A DNA stretch of 56,818 bases from Methylococcaceae bacterium (GTDB taxonomy: Bacteria; Pseudomonadota; Gammaproteobacteria; Methylococcales; Methylomonadaceae), in contig JABFSH010000027.1 in the NCBI GenBank assembly GCA_013140705.1, forward strand, positions 1-56,818, given 5' to 3'. Below the pieces are notes generated by a model. It saw nothing but the letters and a program-made list of their open reading frames with translations, was not told where the DNA came from and ran no database searches. Below, piece by piece: positions 8,307 through 18,075 of the stretch. Within the stretch, counting starts at the first letter, position 1. Each line of letters starts with the position of its first letter. The translations under genes and the position numbers were made by a program.

Positions 8307-10391
8307 TTATTTCTTTTTGTTACGTTCGTTAACTTCTTTAATGACTTCGTCTGCAACGTTTTTCGGACATGGCAGATAGTGTGAGAATTCCATAGAGAAT
8401 TGTCCGCGGCCCGATGTCATGGTCCGTAAATCACCGATGTATCCAAACATTTCACTCAGCGGCACGTCAGATTTGATGCGGACACCGGTAACGCCTGGAT
8501 CTTGAGATTTAATCATACCTCGACGGCGGTTAAGGTCGCCGATGACGTCGCCCACATGTGCTTCCGGAGTGAAGGTGTCAACTTTCATGATTGGCTCAAT
8601 CAATTGCGGACCGGCTTTAGGAATGGATTGACGGAAAGCGGCCTTGGCAGCAATTTCGAAGGCCAGAGCAGATGAGTCGACTGCGTGGAAACCACCATCG
8701 GTTAAAGTCACTTTGAAATCCAGGCAAGGGAAGTCGGCGAGAACACCCTTATCCAGCATGCCTTTAAAGCCTTTTTCGACAGCCGTCCAGTATTCGCGCG
8801 GAACGTTACCGCCCGTAACGGCTGATTCAAATGCGAAGCCGCTACCGGGTTCGCCGGGCTCGATGATGTAGTTGATTTTAGCGTATTGGCCAGAACCACC
8901 GGATTGCTTCTTGTGGGTGTATTCGTCTTCAACGCGTTTGGTAATGGTTTCTCTGTAGGCCACTTGTGGCTTGCCGACAATAACATCAACACCATGAGTA
9001 CGTCTGAGAATATCGACCTTGATATCAAGATGCAATTCACCCATGCCTTTCAGGATGGTTTCACCACTGTCTTCATCAGTTTCAACGTGGAAAGACGGAT
9101 CTTCCTGAATCATCTTACCTAAAGCGATACCCATTTTTTCAGAAGCACCTTTATCTTTTGGCGAAATCGCCAACGAGATAACCGGATCAGGGAATACCAT
9201 AGGCTCCAGAGTTGCCGGGAATTTAGGATCACACAACGTATGTCCGGTTTGTACGTTTTTCATACCAAGAACTGCAACGATGTCACCTGCCTGTGCAGAT
9301 TCGAGTTCATTGCGGGCGTCGGCATGCATTTCCACGATACGACCGATACGTTCAGTCTTGCCGGTAAAGGTATTGAGTACGGAAGTACCTTTTTCCAGTT
9401 TGCCGCAATAAATACGTAAGAAAGTCAGCGCACCGAAGCGGTCATCCATAATTTTAAACGCTAACGCGCGTAACGGTTTATTAGCATCCACAATCGCATA
9501 TTCACCTGTTGGAGTGCCTTCCAGATCGACTTCAGGTTGTGGTTTTACTTCTGTTGGATTCGGTAAGTAATCGATAACACCATCCAACACTAACTGTACG
9601 CCTTTGTTTTTGAAAGAAGAGCCACAGAATGTCGGGAAGAAATCCAGATTGATCGTACCTTTACGCAAACAGCGTTTAAGCGTTTCAACGTCCGGTTCTT
9701 CACCATCCAGATATTTTTCCATCACATCATCATATTGATCGGCGACTTCATCAATCAATTTCTCGCGCCATTTTTCAACATCCGCAACCATGTCGGCAGG
9801 AACATCCTGAATGGTGTAGTTCATTGGATCTCCTGAATCATCCCATATCCAGGCCTTACGGCTGAGAAGATCGACCACGCCAACGAATTCATCTTCGCGG
9901 CCGATGGGCAAAGTCATGACAACAGGTTTAGCACCTAATACGTCTTCAACCTGTTTAACAACTCGATAGAAATCAGCGCCAATACGATCCAGTTTGTTGA
10001 TATAGATAACGCGAGAGACTTTTGAATCGTTAGCATAACGCCAGTTGGTTTCAGATTGGGGTTCGACACCACCTGAACCGCAGAATACGCCAATACCGCC
10101 ATCAAGAACTTTAAGCGAGCGATACACTTCAATGGTAAAGTCAACGTGACCCGGTGTATCGATAATGTTGAAGCGATGGTCTTTCCAGAAACACGTGGTG
10201 GCTGCTGACTGAATGGTTATCCCGCGCTCACGTTCCTGATCCATAAAGTCGGTAGTCGTTTCGCCATCATGTACTTCACCGATTTTATGGATTTTGCCGG
10301 TCAGTTTCAAAATTCGTTCGGTGGTTGTGGTTTTACCCGCATCGACGTGCGCGAATATACCAATATTTCTGTAAAGCGATAAATCTGTCAT
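8307..10391 (-). CDS. fusA: Elongation factor G, stand-alone paralogue
   Basis: EF-G is the GTPase that moves tRNAs and mRNA after peptide bond formation and, with RRF, splits ribosomes. All 694 residues of the five-domain protein are present. G motifs are AHVDAGKTT (~14-22), RGIT, DTPGH and NKLD. The gene is alone with its own terminator. It is not next to rpsL, rpsG or tuf, where the housekeeping copy normally lies. Its start [20 protein letters not shown] also resembles the second EF-G type of gammaproteobacteria (FusA2/FusB-like) more than the str-operon copy. I infer it is that paralogue, but the rest of the genome is not visible. Confidence 0.95.
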   Translation of the reverse strand: MTDLSLYRNIGIFAHVDAGKTTTTERILKLTGKIHKIGEVHDGETTTDFMDQERERGITIQSAATTCFWKDHRFNIIDTPGHVDFTIEVYRSLKVLDGGIGVFCGSGGVEPQSETNWRYANDSKVSRVIYINKLDRIGADFYRVVKQVEDVLGAKPVVMTLPIGREDEFVGVVDLLSRKAWIWDDSGDPMNYTIQDVPADMVADVEKWREKLIDEVADQYDDVMEKYLDGEEPDVETLKRCLRKGTINLDFFPTFCGSSFKNKGVQLVLDGVIDYLPNPTEVKPQPEVDLEGTPTGEYAIVDANKPLRALAFKIMDDRFGALTFLRIYCGKLEKGTSVLNTFTGKTERIGRIVEMHADARNELESAQAGDIVAVLGMKNVQTGHTLCDPKFPATLEPMVFPDPVISLAISPKDKGASEKMGIALGKMIQEDPSFHVETDEDSGETILKGMGELHLDIKVDILRRTHGVDVIVGKPQVAYRETITKRVEDEYTHKKQSGGSGQYAKINYIIEPGEPGSGFAFESAVTGGNVPREYWTAVEKGFKGMLDKGVLADFPCLDFKVTLTDGGFHAVDSSALAFEIAAKAAFRQSIPKAGPQLIEPIMKVDTFTPEAHVGDVIGDLNRRRGMIKSQDPGVTGVRIKSDVPLSEMFGYIGDLRTMTSGRGQFSMEFSHYLPCPKNVADEVIKEVNERNKKK

Positions 10392-10974
10392 GTTGTTACT
10401 CTAGGTTGGGCATAAAAAACTTGTTCGGCGACCAGTCTCGATAAATTTATCAGAAGGTTTCCTATTTAGTGTACAAACGCCACGTACTGAAACTGCAGTG
10501 ACTCATTGTTGAGTTGCAGTGAGCTGAGGACAAACGATTTGGCGCTGCCAATCGTAAAGTCGCAGGTGGCAAATGGTCGAGTGAAGGGTCAATAATTTGC
10601 ATTAAAGCCCCACACTGTTCCGGTTAAAATCCACTATTTTAACCTAATACTTGGGTAAAAACATAGAAATTAAAGAATAAATCATGAGTTCATTCCAGTT
10701 GGAACGGAAAAACTGCCATGTGCCTGAACTAGTCGCCCACGTGTTACAGGTTCAAATCAACCAATCGTTGGTTTAATTGAACCTTAAATAGTTTTATTGC
10801 CTACCTAAATAGAAATCTGTTAAATAAAAAAGTATTACTAATCTTGTCTTTATGGAAATTACGTTTTATGGCATTAAGTTTGCTTTTGGTTTTAGAATAA
10901 TTAATTGTTTAAAAAAGCGGGGGGCTATTAATGTGCTTGTTGGCGGGGTGATTAAATTGTCTAATTTTCTTGAT
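10392..10974. other. Long hairpin-rich intergenic region
   Basis: No convincing gene is present. It must hold the minus-strand EF-G promoter and the plus-strand carbonic anhydrase promoter. Two dyads stand out: ggttaaaat/attttaacc (10622-10644, perfect 9 bp) and a two-part hairpin at 10749-10783 (ggttcaa...ttgaacc enclosing aaccaa-tcg-ttggtt). There is also a loose direct repeat of 'ttgcagtgag' near 10490-10525. The 10749 hairpin has no T-tract. An open frame upstream of the anhydrase (from 10852) is in phase with it but lacks signal-peptide character. Confidence 0.6.
10749..10783. other. Nested inverted repeat upstream of carbonic anhydrase
   Basis: The outer arms ggttcaa (10749-10755) and ttgaacc (10777-10783) enclose inner arms aaccaa (10759-10764) and ttggtt (10768-10773) around a tcg loop. 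It could be an operator or an RNA element. No U-run follows on either side. Confidence 0.5.
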
Positions 10975-11757
10975 ATGAAAAACATAAAAATAGCTCAGAA
11001 AACCTTTATGCTGTCGCTCTTTGTCGCTACAGTAGCTGGTTGCAACCCAAGTCAGGTCAATAACACTCAAAACGAGCCAGTATTAGTATCACCAGAGCGT
11101 GAACCTGTCTACAGTCTCCCAAGTCTTGATCCAGGCAAGCAGCAATCTCCTATCAATATATTTACCGAAAATGCCAAAGAAGATCTTTCGTCACATGAGT
11201 TTGTTATACATTTTAAAGATGAAATTTCAGCCGTTGAAAACCTGGGCCACACTATACAGCTTGATTTTGCCAGAGGCAGTTCGATAACGTTTCGTGACAT
11301 CACTTACAATTTCAGGCAAATACACTTTCACACACCTGCTGAACATTTAATAGACGGTATTACCTATCCAATGGAGCTGCACATTGTATGTTCTACCGAA
11401 GACAAGGTGTCACCATCGTATTTGGTGATTGCCATTTTGTTCAAAATGGGCAAAGAAAATAAATTTATCAGCCATTTTATAAATGATGTTCCTCGTGAGC
11501 ACGAAATAACCAATGTTAATAGGGGTGTGGTCAAATTAGCTGACTTTTTAAAACTCCATTCCTCAAAGGAGTTAGGTCATTATTTTCATTACCAAGGCTC
11601 ACTCACAACCCCACCTTACACAGAAAAAGTCAATTGGGTGATTTTAAAAACTATTTATCAAGCTTCGCGAGAACAAGTTGAAGCGATAAACAAACTGGAA
11701 GGAAATAATGCTCGTCATATTCATACGGACAGCAACATTCAGGTTGATGACGATTAA
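10975..11757 (+). CDS. Alpha-type carbonic anhydrase, lipoprotein
   Basis: It interconverts CO2 and bicarbonate with a zinc centre. From the ATG at 10975 the protein has 260 residues and begins with a lipoprotein signal whose lipobox VAGC puts the lipidated Cys at residue 23, so it should be anchored in the periplasm-facing membrane. Alpha-family marks are QQSPINI, QIHFHTPAEH with zinc ligands His117 and His119, ELHIV with His136, and YQGSLTTPPYTEKVNWVI. The frame stays open to an ATG at 10852, but that would bury the lipoprotein signal, so the later start is chosen. No strong ribosome site is visible. The neighbouring SulP remnant suggests a former bicarbonate transport/hydration pair. Confidence 0.9.
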   Translation: MKNIKIAQKTFMLSLFVATVAGCNPSQVNNTQNEPVLVSPEREPVYSLPSLDPGKQQSPINIFTENAKEDLSSHEFVIHFKDEISAVENLGHTIQLDFARGSSITFRDITYNFRQIHFHTPAEHLIDGITYPMELHIVCSTEDKVSPSYLVIAILFKMGKENKFISHFINDVPREHEITNVNRGVVKLADFLKLHSSKELGHYFHYQGSLTTPPYTEKVNWVILKTIYQASREQVEAINKLEGNNARHIHTDSNIQVDDD

Positions 11758-11837
11758 TGTAGAGAGTAGCATGAATAAAGGGTATCGGACTCCGTGGCGC
11801 ACAAGTTTGTAGATTGACGACATGGATTCCTAATTAG

Positions 11838-12618
11838 GCCGACGAAAAAAATTTCCCGGTGTATTGTCTTGCGTCCGTGAGAGCGAGTATCCAGATCACA
11901 GGTATCATCGGTGGTTTGGTGGTTGGTTTAATGGCGGTGTCGCCCCTACAGGTAAGTAGACCCGCTGCAGGCCTTACGATTCTTGTTTGGCAATTGGTGC
12001 AAGAACATCGCTTGCCAATGTTGGGCATTATCGTAACACTGGCTGGATTAATTCAAATGACTGCAGGTGTTTTTAAACTGGGGCAATGGTTTCGTGCTGG
12101 ATCCCCCCTGCTATTATTCGCGGTATGTTGGCTGGAATTGGCGTATTGATCTTGTCCGCGCAATTTCACGTGATGCTCGATAGCAAACCTATTGGTAAAG
12201 GGATTGCTAATTTGCTTGCGATTCCTGCCGCTGTAATGTCTGCGGTTTCTTCTGGCGACCCAGCATTGCAGGTTTTTAATATTGGTATGCTGACTATTGT
12301 AGTGATTGTGTTATGGGCAGCTTTGCGCCAAGCAAGCTTAAAGTATTGCCGGGCGCATTAGTATGGGTCGTTGTTGCTGTTTTGGTGGCGCGGCTGCTTA
12401 AACTGGATATTCATTATGTCATTGTTCCTGATAATATCTGGTCGGTTGTTCAGTTTCCCGCCCTTGAAAATCTTAAACAAGCATTTGAAACGTTCATCCT
12501 GATTGCGGCTGTTTCCTTGGCTTTTATTGCCAGCACTGAAACACTACTGTGTGCGAGTGTTGTCGATCAAATGCACCCAGGAGCTAGAACCAAGCAAGAT
12601 ATTAAAAACACTTTTTGA
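11838..12618 (+). pseudogene. Frameshifted, truncated SulP-family anion transporter
   Basis: Three consecutive frames together spell a SulP (sulfate/bicarbonate permease) sequence. Frame 3, ~11856-12110, gives ITGIIGGLVVGLM, VSRPAAGLTILVW and AGLIQMTAGVFKLG. Frame 2, ~12095-12350, gives IIRGMLAGIGVLILSAQFHVML and ISPAALLM-like helix remnants. Frame 1, ~12313-12618, gives LEN-region residues and AFIASTETLLCASVVDQMHPGARTK, the SulP ETLLCA block. At least two frameshifts are needed, the N-terminal helices are eroded, and everything after the ETLLCA block, including any STAS domain, is missing. Intact SulP proteins often sit beside or fused to carbonic anhydrases and take up bicarbonate, which fits the gene upstream. 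A sequencing error is unlikely given the truncation as well as the shifts. Confidence 0.85.
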
Positions 12619-12864
12619 TTTTTCAAACGGATTCCTGCTCGTTCAAAACGCTATGGAATATATCCACGCTTTCAGATTGAACGAAGAAGCTCAGTGTTGA
12701 AACTGTCAGAGAGAGCAGCCAAAGCATTGCAAATCTTTTTAGATCATGCATTCGTTACGCGGTTAATGACGGCAGATGATAGAGAATGATTATAGAGGGG
12801 GCGGGTTATTACACTTCGCTCTTGTGCCTTGCGGGTAAACCTTCTACACGATAGAGAGAATTTC

Positions 12865-14994
12865 ATGACTCTTATATTAGCTTATGGTGCTGTACTGTTA
12901 AGTTTTGCTTCCGGTTTGTTTGCGTTAATAACCAATCGCTGGCAAACGCTGTTGGCAGTCAGCCATAGGCGCATTAAAAAATACTTCAAAATTGACAATG
13001 CTTGTTGGTCCTGGATTACTAAAAATCTTGATGAACAGCAGTTTTTTGCCACGCTGCAGCAGGCCGTATTTATCTTGTTAGGTCTTTCTGGGATGTTTGC
13101 CGTCCTGGCAGGCGTCAGCGTTTTGATCGACAAGACCGTTCTCACTGATCAGATTGGTTTGGGCTTGCCCTGGTTGCCATGGCATGTTCGGTTTGATAGC
13201 TTGTCGGGCTTCTTCTACCTGATTATCGGCATCGCCGTAACGGCAGTAAGCCTTTACGGGCCAGGATATGTTCGTGCCTACGATGAACATAAGCATCCTT
13301 TTGCGGCGTTGGGTTTATTTACCGGCTTGTTTGTGAGCGGCATGTTATTGGTGCTATTGGCCGATGACGCCTTTTTCTTCATGATTGCCTGGGAATTGAT
13401 GTCGGTTGCCAGTTATTTTCTGGTGGCCATTCAGCATGAAAATCCAGCAAATCGTCGAGCGGCCTTTCTGTATTTATTAATGGCGGAAGTGGGAGCCTTG
13501 TCCATCATCCTGGCTTTTGGTGTACTGGCCAGTTCCGCAGGCGGCTTTACCTTCGACGCTTTACGCGATGCTACCTTATCAGACACCCGTGCCAGTATTG
13601 CCTTTATACTGGCCTTGCTGGGTTTTGGCATGAAGGCAGGCTTGGTGCCTCTCCATGTCTGGTTGCCGGAAGCGCATCCGGCAGCACCGTCGCATATTTC
13701 CGCATTGATGAGTGGCGTCATGCTGAAAGTTGCGCTCTATGGACTGGTGCGTTTTTGTTACGACCTGATCGGCACGGTGCAGTGGCAATGGGGGGTTGTA
13801 CTGGTCATTATCGGAACGGTTTCGGCTCTCGGTGGCATCCTGTACGCGATGATGCAGACCCATTTAAAACGCCTGCTGGCCTATAGTTCAGTCGAAAATA
13901 TAGGCATCATTTTTATGGTGCTGGGCTTGTCGATGATTTTTATGGGTAACGGCCATCCGCAATTGGCGGCATTGGGATTTTTGGCAGCGTTGTTTCATGC
14001 CTTCAATCACGCGTTGTTCAAGAATTTGCTCTTCCTCTGTGCTGGCATTATCCATCACCAAACCCATGAGTTAAATATCGACATGCTGGGCGGTTTGATT
14101 AAAAAAATGCCGCAAACCAGTCTGATATTTTTAGTTGGCTGCATGAGCATTTCATCATTACCGCTGTTTAACGGCTTTGTTTCGGAGTGGCTGGCCTTTC
14201 AGACGGCGTTACAGGTCGATGTTCTGAATAATGGCGTATTACGCAGTCTTATACCTGTTTCTGCTGCCGCCTTAGCGTTAACGGCAGCGTTGGCAGCCGC
14301 CTGTTTTATCAAGGTTTTCGGGTTGATTTTTCTGGGTTTGCCACGTTCACACAACAGTCAAAAAGCCCATGAAATAGCCGATAAAGGCATGTTGGCGGGC
14401 ACGACATTATTAGCCGGATTATGCTTTTTATTCGGGATTTTGCCCGGGATCATTATCAATTTGCTCAATGGCGTTGCCAAGCAGATGCTGGGCGAAACCT
14501 TACCTAACGATACGGCATTCAACTGGTTATGGCTGGCGCCGGTTTCGGCAGACAAGGCATCCTACTCACCGCCTTTGGTGTTAGTGGGTGTGCTCATTGC
14601 TGCGTTGCTGAGCTTTTGGTATCTGCGCAGAAGCCCTGAAACCAAGACCATGCGCAGAGCTGAAGCCTGGGATTGCGGCTTTGGCGGGTTAACGCCAAAA
14701 ATGCAATATACCGGCAGCGCTTTTGCCATGCCGTTTCAGCGCATTTTCGCCAGAGTCTGGTTGCTGGATGAGCAAATCCACAAAGATGTCGGTGGGGCAA
14801 TGAACTTGAATGTCACCGCCATCCATTATCAGCTGCAGGTGCAGGATCATAGCTGGCCAACCGTATATCAACCGATTGTGTACGCAGTGAACACGGCCGC
14901 TAAACAGGTCGGACGTATACAAACGGGTAATATTCGAACCTACCTGGGCTATTCGTTTGTCACTTTACTATTAATGTTGTGGGTGATCAGCTAG
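12865..14994 (+). CDS. hyfB: HyfB-like proton-pumping subunit (NuoL/M/N antiporter family)
   Basis: A 709-residue polytopic membrane protein of the Mrp-antiporter/NuoL family in hydrogenase-4-type complexes. Helix motifs characteristic of the family are AWELMSVASYFLVAIQHEN, GFGMKAGLVPLHVWLPEAHPAAPSHISALMSGVMLKVALYG and LAYSSVENIGIIFM. The lysine in GMKAGLVPLH and the acidic residue in AWELMS are the ion-path residues of the family. Start ATG 12865 has GAGAGA upstream; the frame extends to 12829 without support. It heads a tight six-gene operon with overlapping ends. The C-terminal ~120 residues carry the EAWDCGF block seen in HyfB/HycC. Confidence 0.9.
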   Translation: MTLILAYGAVLLSFASGLFALITNRWQTLLAVSHRRIKKYFKIDNACWSWITKNLDEQQFFATLQQAVFILLGLSGMFAVLAGVSVLIDKTVLTDQIGLGLPWLPWHVRFDSLSGFFYLIIGIAVTAVSLYGPGYVRAYDEHKHPFAALGLFTGLFVSGMLLVLLADDAFFFMIAWELMSVASYFLVAIQHENPANRRAAFLYLLMAEVGALSIILAFGVLASSAGGFTFDALRDATLSDTRASIAFILALLGFGMKAGLVPLHVWLPEAHPAAPSHISALMSGVMLKVALYGLVRFCYDLIGTVQWQWGVVLVIIGTVSALGGILYAMMQTHLKRLLAYSSVENIGIIFMVLGLSMIFMGNGHPQLAALGFLAALFHAFNHALFKNLLFLCAGIIHHQTHELNIDMLGGLIKKMPQTSLIFLVGCMSISSLPLFNGFVSEWLAFQTALQVDVLNNGVLRSLIPVSAAALALTAALAAACFIKVFGLIFLGLPRSHNSQKAHEIADKGMLAGTTLLAGLCFLFGILPGIIINLLNGVAKQMLGETLPNDTAFNWLWLAPVSADKASYSPPLVLVGVLIAALLSFWYLRRSPETKTMRRAEAWDCGFGGLTPKMQYTGSAFAMPFQRIFARVWLLDEQIHKDVGGAMNLNVTAIHYQLQVQDHSWPTVYQPIVYAVNTAAKQVGRIQTGNIRTYLGYSFVTLLLMLWVIS

Positions 14995-15938
14995 TGAACT
15001 GGTTTATGGCAATTGTTCAAACCCTGTTGTTTGCCGCGTTAGCGCCGTTGCTGGCGGGGTGGTTGAAATGGTGCAAATGTTTTTTGCAAAACCGCAGAGC
15101 GCCTTCACTTTTTCAGTCTTACCGCGATCTGATCAAGTTAACCCGTAAACAACCGGTGGTAGCAGAGCATGCGTCCTGGGTATTCACGCGAGCACCTTAC
15201 ATTATTTTTTCTGCAACTGTGCTGGCCGCCAGTGTGGTTCCGTTGATTGCAGTGAATTTACCCACATCAGCCATTGCTGATGTTATCGTTCTGGTCGGTT
15301 TTTTAGGTTCGGCCCGATTTTTTCTGGCGCTGGCCGGTCTGGACATCGGAACGGCCTTCGGTGGCATGGGATCCTCGAGAGAAATGACGGTTTCCTCTTT
15401 AGCGGAACCGGCCATGTTGATGGCGGTTTTTACCTTGAGCATGACGGCATCAACGACGAATTTGTCGGTGGGTATTACACATGTGTTGAATGAAGGGCTG
15501 GTTTTACGGCCGTCGTTTGTGTTTGCGTTGTTTGCATTGATTTTGGTGGCCGTCGCGGAAACCGGACGCATTCCTATCGATAACCCTACCACGCATTTAG
15601 AACTCACCATGATTCATGAGGCGATGATCCTGGAATACAGCGGTCGTCATTTAGCACTGATCGAATGGGCAAGCCAGTTGAAACTGATGCTCTACGGGGT
15701 TTTGATTGCCAATATCTTTTTTCCGTGGGGTATTGCAGAGACAATCAGCCTGCAAAGCCTGCTGTCTGGTTTATTGGCGATTGTCGGCAAATTGGCTGTC
15801 CTTGCCATAGTGTTGGCGATCTCGGAAACCCTGGTTGCAAAAATGCGTTTGTTTCGTGTACAGGAATATCTCAGCTTTGCCTATCTATTAGGTTTATTGG
15901 GTATGTTGAGCCACATCATATTGGAGGCGTCCCGGTAA
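14994..15938 (+). CDS. hyfC: HyfC-like membrane subunit (NuoH family)
   Basis: A NuoH/HycD-family membrane subunit that links the hydrophilic arm to the ion-pumping arm. About eight helices are present. Signature segments are NRRAPSLFQSYRDLIKLTRKQ near the N-terminus and ETGRIPIDNPTTHLELTMIHEAMILEYSG, with the acidic residues conserved in NuoH. The GTG at 14994 shares one base with the stop of hyfB. An ATG at 15006 is the alternative. The product is 314 residues from the GTG. The ending overlaps hyfE by one base (TAATG). Confidence 0.9.
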   Translation: MNWFMAIVQTLLFAALAPLLAGWLKWCKCFLQNRRAPSLFQSYRDLIKLTRKQPVVAEHASWVFTRAPYIIFSATVLAASVVPLIAVNLPTSAIADVIVLVGFLGSARFFLALAGLDIGTAFGGMGSSREMTVSSLAEPAMLMAVFTLSMTASTTNLSVGITHVLNEGLVLRPSFVFALFALILVAVAETGRIPIDNPTTHLELTMIHEAMILEYSGRHLALIEWASQLKLMLYGVLIANIFFPWGIAETISLQSLLSGLLAIVGKLAVLAIVLAISETLVAKMRLFRVQEYLSFAYLLGLLGMLSHIILEASR

Positions 15939-16615
15939 TGAATATTGAACAGCAGGATTTCTATACGCAAGCCATTTTATCGCTGGCCGCATTAGTGGGG
16001 TTAACTTCCTTTTTGATGTTGGGGCAGGGGCGGTTATTACGACTTATTTTTGTCTTCGCGTTGCAAGGAAGCCTGTTAACGTTGACGACCACCTTGGCCG
16101 GATACAGTCTGAATAACCCGCATCTGTATATCTCTGCCGTACTGACGTTAATGTTGAAAGTCATTTTTATACCCTGGATGCTGAGGCGTGAAGTCATTCA
16201 AATGAATGCGCAACGCGATATTGAAAGTACCAAGAATAAATCACTATTGATGATGGGGGGCGCAGGTTTGATGGTTTTCAGCTATTACGTGCTGCACCCG
16301 ATCGTGCAAACGACCTCACCAGTGATGTTGAACGCACTGGCCGTGAGTCTATCGGTAGTTTTATTAGGGATGTTATTGATGATAACGCATAGACAGGCGG
16401 TTGCTCACGTTGTCGGCTTCATGTCGATAGAAAATGGCCTGTTTTTTGCGGCCATCGTCGCCACCAATGGCATGCCCATGGTGGTTGAGCTGGGTGTCGC
16501 CTTCGATGTTCTGGTGGCGGCCGTGTTATTTGGCATCTTTTTTCTGCATATTCGCAGCAGTATTGATTCGCTGGATGTTGATCGCTTAAACCGCTTAAAA
16601 GAGGTGGATAAATGA
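15938..16615 (+). CDS. hyfE: HyfE-like membrane subunit (NuoK family)
   Basis: A 225-residue hydrophobic protein matching the hydrogenase-4 component E, in which a NuoK-like unit is extended. Seen in it are LGQGRLLRLIFVFALQGSLL, a helix with ISAVLTLMLKVIFIPWML, and MSIENGLFFAAIVATNGMPMVVELGVAFDVLVAAVLFGI; the Glu residues of the last block correspond to the NuoK proton path. The ATG overlaps the hyfC stop by one base and its stop overlaps hyfF by four (ATGA), so translation is coupled along the operon. Confidence 0.9.
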   Translation: MNIEQQDFYTQAILSLAALVGLTSFLMLGQGRLLRLIFVFALQGSLLTLTTTLAGYSLNNPHLYISAVLTLMLKVIFIPWMLRREVIQMNAQRDIESTKNKSLLMMGGAGLMVFSYYVLHPIVQTTSPVMLNALAVSLSVVLLGMLLMITHRQAVAHVVGFMSIENGLFFAAIVATNGMPMVVELGVAFDVLVAAVLFGIFFLHIRSSIDSLDVDRLNRLKEVDK

Positions 16616-18075
16616 TTCCGGCTTACCTGGTTTTATTGATCCCTTTGGTGGGAATCCTGTTTTTTGCACTGGCCGGTAAAAAGGTTGATACCGGTAAGCT
16701 GAACATTCGGTTTAACGCGGTGTGTCTGGTAGCAACCATCTGGCTGGCAATTAATGTACTGAATGATGGCACGCTCCTTTCAGCCGGTCGAGGCTTGTTG
16801 ATTGATTCGTTCAATGTTTACCTGATCGTTCTGACGGCCTTTGTCGGATTGACCACGTCGATATTTTCCGCGTCTTATATGATGCATGAAAAAGAGCTGG
16901 GCCGGCTGACGGAAAAACGTTTAAAACTCTATTACTCCATGTATCAGGGTTTTATGTTGGCAATGTATCTGGTCTTGACCACCAACAACATGGGCGTGAT
17001 GTGGGTGGCCATGGAAGGCGCAACGCTGGCCACTGTATTACTCGTCAGTTTGTACCGAACACCGGAATCGATTGAAGCGGCATGGAAGTATTTTATTCTT
17101 TGCGGTGTAGGAATCGCGCAAGCCTTGTTCGGCACCATTTTGCTGTATTACGCCGCTGCGCAGATTGGCAATGGCGAAAATGCCTTGTTGTGGTCGGTAC
17201 TTTTTGAAAATGCCAAGCAACTCAATCCTGAAATCCTTGAGATAGCCTTTGTCTTCATGTTGATTGGCTATGGCACCAAAATCGGTCTGGTGCCCTTGCA
17301 TAACTGGTTGCCTGATGCACATTCCGAAGGTCCAACGCCAATGTCTGCCGTGTTGTCGGGTCTGCTATTAAATGACGCACTCTATGCCGTAGTAAGAAAC
17401 AAGATGCTGGTGGATGGCGCCAGTCATAATGAAATGGCGGGGCATCTGATGATGGGATTTGGATTGCTGTCATTTTTGGTGGCTGCCTTCTTTTTACATC
17501 GACAAAAAGACATCAAACGCTTGTTCAGTTACTCATCCATCGAACACATGGGCATGATGACGTTTGCTTTTGGCATCGGCAGTCCGCTTGCCACGTTTGC
17601 AGCCTTATTGCACATGACGGTTCATTCGCTGACTAAATCCGCCATTTTCGTGACGGTGGGACATGCGGCGCAACTGGCGGGTTCGCAGAGCATGGACAAA
17701 ATTCGAGGGCTCATCAAAACGCAACCCCGGATTGGTTGGGGACTGCTGATGGGTACTATTGCCATTGCCGGTTTTCCACCGTTCGGTGTTTTTACCAGTG
17801 AATTCCTGGTTTTGCTGGCCACGATGCATAGCTATCCCTGGTTAACGCCCTTGTTACTGCTGGGGATTGGTATTGCTTTCGCCGGTTTGTTCAGGCACGT
17901 TCAACCCATGGTTTATGGCGAAAAACCGGAAGGTCAGGTGACCGTTAAAGCCAATCTATGGCCGGTGATTATTCATCTGGCCCTGGTGCTCTGGCTAGGT
18001 TTGACAATACCCGGTTTTCTTGCCAACTGGTTTTCTCAGGCGACCACGTTGATTGCCGGGAGCGCCCCCTTATGA
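16612..18075 (+). CDS. hyfF: HyfF-like proton-pumping subunit (NuoN/L antiporter family)
   Basis: The second antiporter-like subunit, 487 residues with about 14 helices. Motifs are MWVAMEGATLATVLLVSLYRTPESIEAAWKYFILC, GYGTKIGLVPLHNWLPDAHSEGPTPMSAVLSGLLLN and RLFSYSSIEHMGMMTFAFG, with the conserved Lys in GTKIGLVPLHNWL. With HyfB it gives the complex two likely ion channels. It is joined by 4-bp overlaps to both hyfE and hyfG. Confidence 0.9.
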   Translation: MIPAYLVLLIPLVGILFFALAGKKVDTGKLNIRFNAVCLVATIWLAINVLNDGTLLSAGRGLLIDSFNVYLIVLTAFVGLTTSIFSASYMMHEKELGRLTEKRLKLYYSMYQGFMLAMYLVLTTNNMGVMWVAMEGATLATVLLVSLYRTPESIEAAWKYFILCGVGIAQALFGTILLYYAAAQIGNGENALLWSVLFENAKQLNPEILEIAFVFMLIGYGTKIGLVPLHNWLPDAHSEGPTPMSAVLSGLLLNDALYAVVRNKMLVDGASHNEMAGHLMMGFGLLSFLVAAFFLHRQKDIKRLFSYSSIEHMGMMTFAFGIGSPLATFAALLHMTVHSLTKSAIFVTVGHAAQLAGSQSMDKIRGLIKTQPRIGWGLLMGTIAIAGFPPFGVFTSEFLVLLATMHSYPWLTPLLLLGIGIAFAGLFRHVQPMVYGEKPEGQVTVKANLWPVIIHLALVLWLGLTIPGFLANWFSQATTLIAGSAPL

